NCBI GenBank assembly: GCA_963680875.1
Contig: OY804588.1
Location: 92,932,233 to 92,996,232, forward strand
Origin: Bathymodiolus brooksi
Taxonomy: Eukaryota; Mollusca; Bivalvia; Mytilida; Modiolidae
DNA length: 64,000 bases
Reading direction: 5' to 3'
Every line of letters starts with the position of its first letter. The first letter of the stretch is position 1. A program made the translations under genes and the position numbers. Of the stretch, positions 1 to 12,700 are shown piece after piece. The notes beneath the pieces are model-generated. The model searched no databases. It saw only the letters and a program-made list of their open reading frames with translations, and had not been told where the DNA came from.

Positions 1-7
1 TGTCTGT

Positions 8-73
8 TCTTCTTCGATTTATGGATTCTGATTACCCCTTTGGCATCTTTCAAACTCTTCTTAAGAAATGCCT
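8..73 (+). mobile_element. Fragment of retroelement 3' region (family P)
   Basis: Matches, in the opposite orientation, the 3' untranslated part of the reverse-transcriptase element at 31092-31783 (…CCCTTTGGCATCTTTCAAACTCTTCTTA). Truncated remnant. Confidence 0.6.
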
Positions 74-120
74 TGTAACGGAGCAACAACAACAACACCT
101 CCTATGCAAATTGTGTTCCT

Positions 121-427
121 TGGGCCTCTGTTGGGAGCTGATCTAAGTTGACTTTGGGCCTCTGTTGGGAGCTGATCTAAGTTGACTTTGGGCCTCTGTT
201 GGGAGCTGATCTAAGTTGACTTTGGGCCTCTGTTGGGAGCTGATCTAAGTTGACTTTGTGCCTCTGTTGGGAGCTGATCTAAGTTGACTTTGGGCCTCTG
301 TTGGGAGCTGATCTAAGTTGACTTTGGGCCTCTGTTGGGAGCTGATCTAAGTTGACTTTGGGCCTCTGTTGGGAGCTGATCTAAGTTGACTTTGGGCCTC
401 TGTTGGGAGCTGATCTAAGTTGACTTT
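121..427. repeat. 34-bp tandem array, 9 copies
   Basis: Unit starts TGGGCCTCTGTTGGGAGCTG, period 34, nearly invariant (one G/T change near 258). It begins about 50 bases after the family-P fragment. Confidence 0.95.
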
Positions 428-654
428 TATGTATTAGGAGCATGGGATTCTCCACACCGGCGAAACACATTTATGCCCGGTGCTCGGGATGAGTTGCGTA
501 CATGATTCATCACAAATAATCAACAAAGGTCAATTTTAAGGGTGAGTTGCTCTCTTAAGAGGGGAAACTATGCCATTTTTCTATATATCTTCATTCCCTT
601 GATACAATCTTTAATCCGTCCACATGTTTTACAGAATGTGTTTATTTATTTTAG
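428..654. other. Unassigned sequence before exon a1
   Basis: No coding or repeat signal beyond the polypyrimidine-poor acceptor region of exon a1. A preceding exon of gene A must be further upstream, outside the window. Confidence 0.5.
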
Positions 655-748
655 AAATTGTAAATATTACTCAGTATAAATTATATCCATACAAAGCCGA
701 ATGTCAAGAACCAGACAAACCCTACGATACCAGAGCAGTCATCGTACT
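655..748 (+). CDS. Gene A exon a1 (end of NRF domain)
   Basis: Acceptor TTTTAG at 649-654, donor GTAAGT at 749. It encodes [19 protein letters not shown] at its 3' end: the last Cys of the extracellular domain followed by the start of the first membrane helix. Gene B has an exon of the same length (94 nt) reading [16 protein letters not shown]. Too short to stand out as an ORF; found by the paralog match. Confidence 0.85.
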
Positions 749-3700
749 GTAAGTAAATTGTTTGTTTGGACAGGTGCATCACATGATTTATTATTAAGGG
801 TTTGGGTTTTGGTGATTAACGCCACTTTCAACAAAAAAACACTGACCTGTCGCAAGTCGCTGACAAACTATATCACATAACGTTGTATCGAGCATATAAT
901 ATACCCTTGCCATTAGCGGGATTCGAACTCACAACGTTAGTAATAATAGACATTGATTGCATAGGTAGTTGTAAATCCAACTACCATATGATCACGACCA
1001 CGACGGCCCCTTGGAATATAAAAGGCATAGAAAATTCAATGCTTGTAAATACTGTCACTTGTTGAATATTCATCGCAGTCCGTTTATGAGTACATATTTA
1101 TGAGTACATATTTATGAGTACATATTTATGAGTAAATATTTCAGTAATGAATTGTGGTATTTTTTGTTTTCTATTCTATCGTTATTTGTTTCAAACTGAA
1201 ATATCCATGAATTTCTTAAACCGTATAACGTAATTGTAATTGTCTAGTTTGATGTTAATTTGAATCCATAGTATACATATATATTTATATTGATTAAATC
1301 TGGTTGTTTAAAGTCAGTTTCGTCGTTTTCGTGGGCTCAACAAAAGGTTAGATAAAATCGAAGGGGCAATCAAGAATGTGAGGTTGGTTTTGTCACTCTC
1401 ATGTGGAACTGCATCATTTCTCTAATGCTTTAACCCATAACACTAGCTTAACCCCAACATTTTGTTTTATCAGAATGCCTGCACGAAACCAGGAAAGTAC
1501 GCGGTCATGTATATTATATGTGTTAGGAGTATATTACATGTGTTAGGAGTATATTATATGTGTTAGGATATCCATTTTGCCTCTGTTTCTAAGATTTACT
1601 TTTATAATGTAGTTTTGGACTGCTCCGACGGTGTGATATTTGTTGCTTTTCATTTTAATACTATGTCCTGTTGGCCAGTTTTACTGGTTGTAGGAAGTAA
1701 AAACCAGAGAATCCTAAGACACACATTATCATATTTTAAGTTGTATCAAGTACACATGTAGATGGACTGGGCTCGAACTCACAAATATTAATAGATAAAT
1801 AAAAATGTGGATATCAAATTTGCTGCACACGACGCGTTTCTGGAACATCCTTAATCAGGTACGCTCAATATCGAAATATTGGAAAGCAAAATAATTTAAG
1901 TGTCTTGGTACAATAAAAGTAGTAATTGTATGCGTAGATACACATACAAGAGGCGTATTGTCCGATTCCAGGGTACAGCGTGTTTTATGTTTTGCAATAC
2001 CAAAGGACTCGTAAAATGAAGATGAAAATTACAAAACAATCGAACAGCGACACTAAAGTGATAGACGTACTAGTACTTTATTATTTATTTTTTTCAGTGT
2101 TGTGATATCATTATTCATAGCAATTATGGCAGCTGGCACCGCATATGATATAATACTTATACAATGGCCGAAATGGCGGAAAGCTGCAATGCAAGCAGAA
2201 TTGAGCAACGAAACGGTCTTCGAGGCAAGTGAAAAAGCTCCTTTGATTGGCGAGAAGCAAGTCGAAATAAACTACAAACCAGGTATATAAGATAGGAATT
2301 CATTGATGTCTCAAGGGTGAGCAAGACCCTAAAGCTTAAGGTAGCTATGTACAATTGTTGGAAAAGATGAGTGAGTGAGGGATTGCTGTCTAACGCCAAT
2401 TTAGCAATTTTTTCAGATATATCATATTGAGAACAAGTTATGTCCGCTTTGTAGTAGACCAACACTCTTAATGGGATAACAATACTGCAAACTCGCTGCC
2501 ACAGTAGACCAACACTCTTAATGGGATACCAATACTGCAAGCTCGCTGCCACAGTAGACCAACACTCTTAATGTGATACCAATACTGCAAGCTCGCTGCC
2601 ACAGTAGACCAACACTCTTAATGGGATACCAATACTGCAAGCTCGCTGCCACAGTAGACCAACACTCTTAATGGGATACCAATACTGCAAGCTCGCTGCC
2701 ACAGTAGACCAACACTCTTAATGGGATACCAATACTGCAAGCTCGCTGCCACAGTAGACCAACACTCTTAATGGGATACCAATACTGCAAGCTCGCTGCC
2801 ACAGTAGACCAACACTCTTAATGGGATACCAATACTGCAAGCTCTCTGCCACAGTAGACCAACACTCTTAATGGGATACCAATACTGCAAGCTCGCTGCC
2901 ACAGTAGACCAACACTCTTAATGGGATACCAATACTGCAAGCTCGCTGCCACAGTAGACCAACACTCTTAATGGGATACCAATACTGCAAGCTCGCTGCC
3001 ACAGTAGACCAACACTCTTAATGGGATGCCAATACTGCAAGCTCGCTGTCGCAGTAGACCAACACTTTTAATGGGATACCAATACTGCAAGCTCGCTGCC
3101 ACAGTAGACCAACACTCTTAATGGGATACCAATACTGCAAGCTCGCTGCCACAGTAGACCAACACTCTTAATGTGATACCAATATTGCAAGCTCGCTGCC
3201 ACAGTAGACCAACACTCTTAATGGGATACCAATACTGCAAGCTCGCTGCCACAGTAGACCAACACTCTTAATGGGATACCAATACTGCAAGCTCGCTGCC
3301 ACAGTAGACCAACACTTTTAATGGGATACCAATACTGCAAGCTCGCTGCCACAGTAGACCAACACTCTTAATGGGATACCAATACTGCAAGCTCGCTGCC
3401 ACAGTAGACCAACACTCTTAATGGGATATCAATACTGCAAGCTCGCTGCCACAGTAGACCAACACTCTTAATGGGATGCCAATACTGCAAGCTCGCTGTC
3501 GCAGTAGACCAACACTCTTAATGGGATACCAATACTGCAAGCTCGCTGCCACAGTAGACCAACACTCTTAATGGGATACCAATGCTGCATGCTCGCTGCC
3601 ACAGTAGACCAACACTCTTAATGGGATACCAATACTGCAAGCTCGCTGCCACAGTAGACCAACACTCTTAATGGGATACCAATACTGCATGCTCGCTGCC

Positions 3701-6700
3701 ACAATAGACCAACACTCTTAATGGGATACCAATACTGCAAGCTCGCTGCCACAGTAGACCAGCACTCTTAATTAGGTACCAATACTGCAAGCTCGCTGCC
3801 ACAACTGTCCACATGTCGCTCCATCCGGACACATTATACTGATACAGAGCCAACCAACTTAGAAATTCGCATTTATTATAAATATGGATAGTTAAGCAAT
3901 ACTAAGAAAGAATCGTATGCTCCATGTTGGGTTATATCTTTTGTTGATTTGGCTAGAAGATACAACACTCTAGGATAGCTTCATCAAAACAATCATACCT
4001 GATTTGTGTCGTCATCGTCCTGTATGGGAATATTCTTCATAACTTTTATATTTAATCATGGATCTAGAGACAGGCAGGACCCGCAGACCTACATAAGTTG
4101 AAAAGAAGAAAAAAATATCCCACGAACTGATTTTTAGAGTCCTAAGAGTAATGGTATTTAACCAACAGATTCTACCTTCCTAGCTGGTGGCCAATTAATT
4201 TCAAGCATTCATTGACCCTGCTATTATATTGTCCATGTCTATGTGGTCTTTAATAGTTGTAATAGTATGTGGTCTTCTTGAGGGGAAACGAATTGGTGCA
4301 GATTGTTTTATTGTTTGTGTATATATTGCCGTTGGAGATACAGTTATCAAGAGGGGATGATAAGTATTCCATTAATCGGTTTATACCTGACACATTTTTC
4401 TGCCTGTCCCAAGGATGTGGATGTTCAACGTCATATGCATATGTCCACCCTTTTTGTGTTCGGTGACTCGATTTGATTGTTGGTTTTGCTGATATTGGTG
4501 GAATTGTTTACCATCACGGCTTAAACTTTCTTTTCACAATTTACAAATATGTATATGATAATTACAAATATTCGGATACAAGAGAAATCATTCTACAAAA
4601 ACAAAAGCAAAACAAACAATAATTGATTTTTGTTTCACGCCAAATGAGCAATTCTAAAATAGGGTTAAGGTTATGGTGTTTAACATCATTTTCAACAATA
4701 TTTCAGTTATATCATGGCGGTCAGTTTTATTGGTGGACGAAACCAGAGTACCCGGAGAAAACCACCGACTTGCCACAAGTCACTGACAAACTTTATCACA
4801 TAATGTTGTATTAAGTACATCTCGCTTGAGTGGGTTTCGAACTCACAATATTAGTGGTGATATGCGCTGAGTGCATAGGTAGTTGTAAATCCAAATTGAG
4901 TGGGTTGCAAACTCACAGCGTTAGTGGTGATATACACTGGATTCATAGGTAGTTGTAAATCCAATAATCATGAGATCACGACCACGACGGACCCCCTGAA
5001 ATAAGAAAATAGTAAAATCCAGAAAACGTTTGTCATTAGTATACATTTTATATAAATTCTAATTACAGGAATTTTTGGACAACTTTTGCTGTCATTTTCT
5101 GTATACACTAACGGAGCAAAAATATTAAACACGGACCAACCAGCCGCATCGTTAACAGCCGTGAACGGAATCCGGTTTATATCTATGACTTGGGTAATAC
5201 TTGGACACGCCTACATCTTCGTGCTTGGTGAGACAGGTAAGTGATGTAATAAAACACATATACAGTCAAACCTGTATATAAAGACCACTCAAGGGAACCT
5301 GAAAGTGTGGCATTTATGAGCATGTTGCCCTTTATATACAGGTTCAAATAATATGCACTATTCATTAATGGAAAAAATGAAACTGCCCTTTATAAACAGT
5401 AATTTGTTATATAGATGTGCCCTTTATGGCGGGTTTAACTGTATATCTTAATAGAGAGATTTGAATGTTACGCCACACTGAATCCCACTAACCACGTTTT
5501 TGTTTTGTAGGTACTACCTATTCAATCAAATTTTAGCAAAATCAAGCTTATGATTTGCTAAAATGAATCTTTAAAATTGTTCCCTCACATTGCTGGTACA
5601 GCGCGGATTGGTGAATATAAAAACATATTAAAAAAACACTAAGCATATCACTCGCAAACATAACTCAATATTGAGTGAACATTCGTACGATTGCACTCGC
5701 ATCCTATAATATGTACACAAAAAATAATCATTCCTTTTATTTATTTGTTATACTTCAACATGTTTTTTCTGAAATTCATTAAAAAGTTGTTTTTATTTTA
5801 GAAAATGTAGCGACATTCTTACCACGTATGTTAAAACGTTGGAGTTTTGGTGCTGTAAGCAACGCTCTGGTATCCGTCGATACCTTCTTCACACTAAGGT
5901 ATGTTTATGTTATTATGTTCTTTCTTACTCTAGTTCCGTTCGAGCAGTCAAATTGCATTGACTGGATAAATGCTTATTATACACGGTCTTTTGACCAAAA
6001 CATAGTTTATTCTGGTACCTGTTTCATGAGGAGCGACGGTAAGAAATCGGAACAGTATAGGAATGGTCGCCGTGACGTCACAAAAAGTCACGTGATCGCA
6101 CTGGCTGGTAAGAAATTGCTTACATAATGTAAGCACAGAGTCCCCAGAGGACACCACTGAAAACGATTAGAACGAGGCTTGTTTCGGCTAATTTTTTTTG
6201 ACAATTGGGAGTTGTTTTGGACTTTGTGACATTGCAGAATAAACACAATATACGTACACTTAGGTGACAACAGTATTTCACGTTTCGTGTGCACAACGTC
6301 ACGCCACCAGAAAAAAATGTACTTCGGTTGCCTATAACTTTATTGATATTTATCATTATGTTACTAAATTTAGACACCATAATTTCCAAAATATGACGTG
6401 TTGGTGACGTAATTTCCACGTGCGTACATAAAACGTAAACGCTACAAAAAGGGAGTTTCCAACATGTCTAGAAAAACAAAAGAGATGAACCATGACTAAA
6501 AACGGCAGGTATTTCGCCTACATTAGGATGGATTAAGGAAAACAGAAATCGGAAAGATCATTGGATTTAGTCGATCTGCAGTGTCTAAGTTTTTTAAAAG
6601 ATTTGATCCATGGGAAAATATAGAAAACAAGCCGTGAACAGGTCGACCCAGATCTACGAACAAGCAAGGTGGGCGTACCGTTATAAGGCTTGTAAAACAT

Positions 6701-9700
6701 GGATGGATTTAGTCAGTCTGTTCCAGTTCCGATTTGTAAAAGGTCAATTCAAAGACGATTGAGTAATTTATGGCTTTCACAAAAGAATTGTTGCGAAAAA
6801 AACTGACAATTTCGTTGAAAATAGAAAAAATCGTGTGCGATGGTGTCGAAATAGACTACACTGGACATTACAAGAACAATGGAATAAAATAATATTTCAA
6901 ATGAAATGTGGTGTTAACTAGGGAAAAACTCACGTGTGTATGTGTAGTGAAAAGCAGAAGAAAGGTGGAACACACTATACTTAGGACTGTATGGATGTCG
7001 TAATGGCGGCGCCCATGTGTCTAATGTTTTGGGATGTATTTGTAAAGACGAGGTTGGTTCAATCACAGAAGTAGAAGGAAATATTAACTCGGTTAAGTGC
7101 GTAGACATCCTTGACAATTTAAAATCGTTTGCCAGTCGTTTTAAAATTCGAAAATTATCAGTGGATTTTCCAAGATGACAGCGCCCCCGGTACACCTGTC
7201 CATATAGACAAAATTGTAGAATGATAACAATGATGTCGATTGTCTTGTTTGGCCATCCCAATCACCAGACCTTAATATAATTGAAAATATTTAAAGATTA
7301 ATTAAAATACCATTAGAACTGGAACAACACACCATTCATTCCAAGGTTGACCTAGTCCGGGCCGCCACAAGAATTGTGTATGCCATTTCAAGTGTGTGCA
7401 TTTCAAACTTATATCAATCTCTTCCAAGACAAATAAGACATGCAATTAAAGCTAGAGGTCATGTTACTAAATACTGAATGTTTGGTGGATATAATTCTAT
7501 TTATCATGAAGTTATAGCTTCTCAAACAGCAACAAACTGCAACGCTTAATTTGGTGTGACGTCGTAAACGTGAAATACTTTTGTCACATAACTGTACATT
7601 GTCGGTAAATACAAACTTTTTTAAACTCGATGCGAAACAGGTCAGAAAAACTCATCAACGGCTCGCTTGTCATCCTGTTTCTAAAGCTCGTACAAATAAA
7701 TTTTATATTTGCCGACAATGAATGGATATTGTCTATTTATCACAACAACAGAGTAAGAAATTAATGTTATCTTACTTCATTTTGGTCGGTGTATAGAAAT
7801 GACCAATTATTCCCGCGGCATGCTGCACGTAGACCTAATGACTGTCATCTGGGAACTTGGGCACTCTGAGTTCGTCTCAGATTTGTTCTACGGGAATTAT
7901 TTAGACGCTTTGGTGTTCTGAGCTTATATAATGCATATTTATCAATACAAAACCAATAACAATTTTAAGCATATACTTTTCTCCATTACTAGAACTCAAA
8001 TTTACAGCGGAATCACATGTTCGTGCATGATATATAACTCACATGGAATAGACCATTTGCACATGTCTGACTTTGATTCCAAAATAATACGTTATTATCA
8101 GGATATTTCCCTCTAAGGCTGATAGAATACCCCCTTTCATGCAAACTTCAGTGAAAATAACATATGTTTTCCTCCACCAAGTTTTAACGTTTAACAACTT
8201 ATGAATTTTCGTTTTGCTATAAGATTATCCTCTGATTTTTTTACGAGAAATTATGAGACAAAGTCAAATTCGTTTTCCTTTCCATAAATCATTCAAAAAG
8301 GGTATAAAAACGTATAATTTCTGGAATGTGCAAAAAGTCTATTAATTTAGAACAAAACAATGTAGCTAACATATCTTCTGAAGAAGGCTATTTGAAGTGA
8401 ATTCAACAATTCATACAAGACTTCAATTCGACCACCAAATTGACAATGTACAATGTATATCAATTACAACAGTCTGTATTTGTTTTACTGTTTACTTCAC
8501 ATTAAATTATCTTCTGTTTCTTCTTTCAGCGGCACATTGCTTACTTATCTTGTTATGAAGGAATTGAAGAAGAAAGGAGGAAAATTGAATTGGGGAATGT
8601 TTTATTTTCATCGATTTTGGAGGTAAATATGCTAGATACTAACAATTATCTACTAACATATTATCATTAGTAAGATATTCTCATTCGGATAAGGATTATG
8701 GTGTTAAACGCTACTTTCAACAATATTTCATTTATATCGTGACGGTCAGTTTTATTGGTGGAGAAAACGGAATAATCGGAGAAAACCAACGACCAGCCGC
8801 AAGTCACTGACAAACGGTATCACATAATGTATCGAGTACACTTCGAAATCAACAGAATTCGAACTCACCACTTTAATGGTGAGAGGCACTGATTGTATAG
8901 GTATTTGTATATCCAATTACCATATGAATACGACCACGACGGCCCTTTATTTTTATTCGGATATATGGAAATGGAATACATATCTTCAAATATCAATCAA
9001 GGTTGAGATTCATATTCTTGCATTTTTTTATAAAAAAGAATTATGTTTTAATGGAATTTCATAACTCTGATAATTAAACATTTTCAAAGTTATTCCCGTG
9101 AGTAACATGTAGTTGAACTGCGACAGCTAACTTTGGTTTCAAATTAACACCCCAGCCGTATATATGTTGATTCTGATGGTTGACGTGTCATTTCTCAGAC
9201 TGACACCTCCTTATATGTTGATTCTGATGGTTTATGTGTCATTTTTCAGACTGACATCTCCTTATATGTTGATTCTGATGGTTTATGTGTCAGTTTTCAG
9301 ACTGACACCTCCTTATATGTTGATTCTGATGGTTTATGTGTCATTTTTCAGACTGACATCTCCTTATATGTTGATTCTGATGGTTTATGTGTCATTTTTC
9401 AGACTGACACCTCCTTATATGTTGATTCTGATGGCTTATGTGTCAGTTTTCAGATTTATCCTTTCTCATATGTTGATTCTGATGGTTTATGTGTCATTTT
9501 TTCAGACTGACACCTCCTTATGTTGATTCTGATGGTTTATATGTCAGTTTTCAGAATGACACCTCCTTATATGTTGATTCTGATGGTTTATGTGTCAGTT
9601 TTCAGAATGACACCTCCTTATATGTTGATTCTGATGGTTTATGTCTCAGTTTTCAGAATGACACCTCCTTATATGTTGATTCTGATGGTTTATGTGTCAT

Positions 9701-12700
9701 TTTTTCAGACTGACACCTCCTTATGTTGATTCTGATGGTTTATATGTCAGTTTTCAGAATGACACCTCCTTATATGTTGATTCTGATGGTTTATGTGTCA
9801 GTTTTCAGAATGACACCTCCTTATATGTTGATTCTGATGGTTTATGTGTCAGTTTTCAGAATGACACCTCCTTATATGTTGATTCTGATGGTTTATGTGC
9901 CAGTTTTCAGAATGACACCTCCTTATATGTTGATTCTGATGGTTTTTATGTGTCATTTTTTCAGACTGACACCTCCTTATGTTGATTCTGATGGTTTATG
10001 TCTCGGTTTTCAGAATGACACCTCCTTATATGTTGATTCTGATGGTCTATGTGTCAGTTTTCAGAATGACACCTTATATGTTGATTCTGATGGTTTATGT
10101 GTCAGTTTTCAGAATGACACCTCCTTATATGTTGATTCTGATGGTTTATGTGTCATTTTTCAGACTGACATCTCCTTATATGTTGATTCTGATGGTTTAT
10201 GTGCCAGTTTTCAGAATGACACCTCCTTATATGTTGATTCTGATTGTTTTTATGTGTCATTTTTTCAGACTGACACCTCCTTATGTTGATTCTGATGGTT
10301 TATGTCTCGGTTTTCAGAATGACACCTCCTTATATGTTGATTCTGATGGTTTATGTTTCAGTTTTCAGACTGACATCTCCTTATATGTTGATTCTGATGG
10401 TCTATGTGTCAGTTTTCAGAATGACACCTTATATGTTGATTCTGATGGTTTATTTGTCAGTTTTCAGAATGACACCTCCTTATATGTTGATTCTGATGGT
10501 TTATGTCTCATTTTTCAGATTGACACCTCCTTATATGTTGATTCTGATGGCTTATGTACATGTGTCAGTTTTCAGAATGACACCTCCTTATATGTTGATT
10601 CTGATGGCCTATGTGTCATTTTTCAGACTGACACCTCCTTATATGTTGATTCTGATGGTTTATGTGTCATTTTTCAGACTGACACCTCCTTATATGTTGA
10701 TTCTAATGGCTTATGTGTCAGTTTTCAGAATGACACCTCCTTATATGTTGATTATGATGGCTTATGTGTCATTTTTCAGACTGACACCTCCTTATATGTT
10801 GATTATGATGGCTTATGTGTCAGTTTTCAGAATGACACCTTATATGTTGATTCTGATGGCTTATGTGTCATTTTTCAGACTGACACCTCCTTATATGTTG
10901 ATTATGATGGCTTATGTGTCATTTTTCAGACTGACATCTCCTTATATGTTCATTCTGATGGTTTATGTCTCAGTTTTCAGAATGACACCTCCTTATATGT
11001 TGATTCTGATGGCTTATGTGTCAGTTTACAGAATGACACCTCCTTATATGTTGATTATGATGGCTTATGTGTCAGTTTTCAGAATGACACCTTATATGTT
11101 GATTCTGATGGCTTATGTGTCATTTTTCAGACTGACACCTCCTTATATGTTGATTATGATGGCTTATGTGTCAGTTTTCAGAATGACACCTCCTTATATG
11201 TTCATTCTGATGGTTTATGTGTCATTTTTCAGAATGACACTTCCTTATGTTGATTCTGATGGTTTATGTGTCATTTTTCAGACTGACACCTCCTTATATG
11301 TTGATTATGATGGCTTATGTGTCAGTTTCCAGAATGACACCTCCTTTTATGTTGATTCTGATGACTTATGTGTCAGTTTTCAGAATGACACCTCCTTATA
11401 TGTTGATTCTGGTGGCTTATGTGTCATTTTTCAGACTGACACCTCCTTATATGTTGATTCTGATGGTTTATGTGTCATTTTTCAGAATGACACCTCCTTA
11501 TGTTGATTCTGATGGTTTATGTGTCATTTTTCAGACTGACACCTCCTTATATGTTGATTCTGATGGTTTATGTGTCATTTTTCAGATTTACGCTTTCTCA
11601 TATGTTGATTCATACGGTGTACGTGTCATTTTTCAGATTAACACCTCCTTATATATTGATAATGATGGTTCATGTGTCATTTTTATTGATACCTCCTTAT
11701 ATGTTACTTCGGATGGTTTACATGTCATTTTTTAGATTGACACCTCCTTTACGTGTCATGATTTTATACTGACATCTCTTTATATGCTGATTCTGGAGGT
11801 TATTGTGTCATTTTTTAGACTAACTATATAATTATATTCTGATTCTGTACGTGTCATTTTTCAGGTTGACACCTCCATATATGCTGGTTCTGATGGTTTA
11901 CGTGTCATTATTTCCGTACATAGGCAGTGGCCCATTGTGGAGGAAAGATGGAGTTGAATACAATTACTGTGAAAAGTCATGGTATTACAATCTTTTGTAC
12001 ATCAACAACTTTTTTGAGAAAGCAGAAGATACGGTAAGTTTAACACGAATTTTCTAACTTTTTGTTTCCAGCCAGGAATGTATAGATTGTCTACATTTGC
12101 AAGAAAAGTTTGAAGATTCCAAATGGATAATTAGAAGCCGTAAATCAAAGAAGAACGGACAACACAATGGGCAGAAGAAAAAGTACAAAAGGACAGACAA
12201 CGATCTACAGACCATTACATAGAAAATTATAAAGATTGAGCAACACGAACTCCACTAAAACCGGGGTGAGCTCAGGTGATCCGGAAGAGTTATTAGTTCC
12301 TGTGACGGTCTTCAGTGAATTCCCGTTATTTCCCAACTAATTTTAATTTTTCAGTTTAGCCATGAGCATCGGCAAAACACTACAAAGAAAAATTAAAGAG
12401 GGGTCAACGAGAACACCATTAAAAAAGTGGGTCAACTCCAGAAGGGTAATTTGTTCCAGTTCCATACATTCTGTAAGGTAAACGACACAGAACTTATAAT
12501 AACTTCTAGATGATCTTTCGTTATCAGACAAATGTAAAAGGACTGCTTGATGACATTTACTGTGGTAATTCGTGATACCACCAACTGAACATGTCAATCT
12601 AGATTGTCATTCATAATGGTGTTTATGGGTGTTATTTCCTATTGGTTACATCTGACATCAACAATTGTTTCTATTGCCTATGAACCAATCAGTACTCTCC

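Noticed and set aside
2157..3853. Minus-strand ORFs (131 and 61 codons) overlapping exon a2 and the 50-bp array
   Set aside because: Antisense shadows of the array and of exon a2; no homology and no splice logic.
6072..6082. CRE-like TGACGTCA promoter element
   Set aside because: A single 8-base match in an intron with no promoter context; expected by chance at this scale.
5828..6127. 99-codon ORF as a single-exon gene
   Set aside because: Only its first part (to 5898) is coding, as exon a4. Beyond the GTATGT donor, similarity to the family and to gene B stops.
9164..11772. Long ORFs (up to 424 codons) with repeats such as [17 protein letters not shown]
   Set aside because: They are shifted frames of the 51-bp exon-derived array; only the [14 protein letters not shown] frame matches the gene, and unit-length changes and TAA codons stop it from being continuous.
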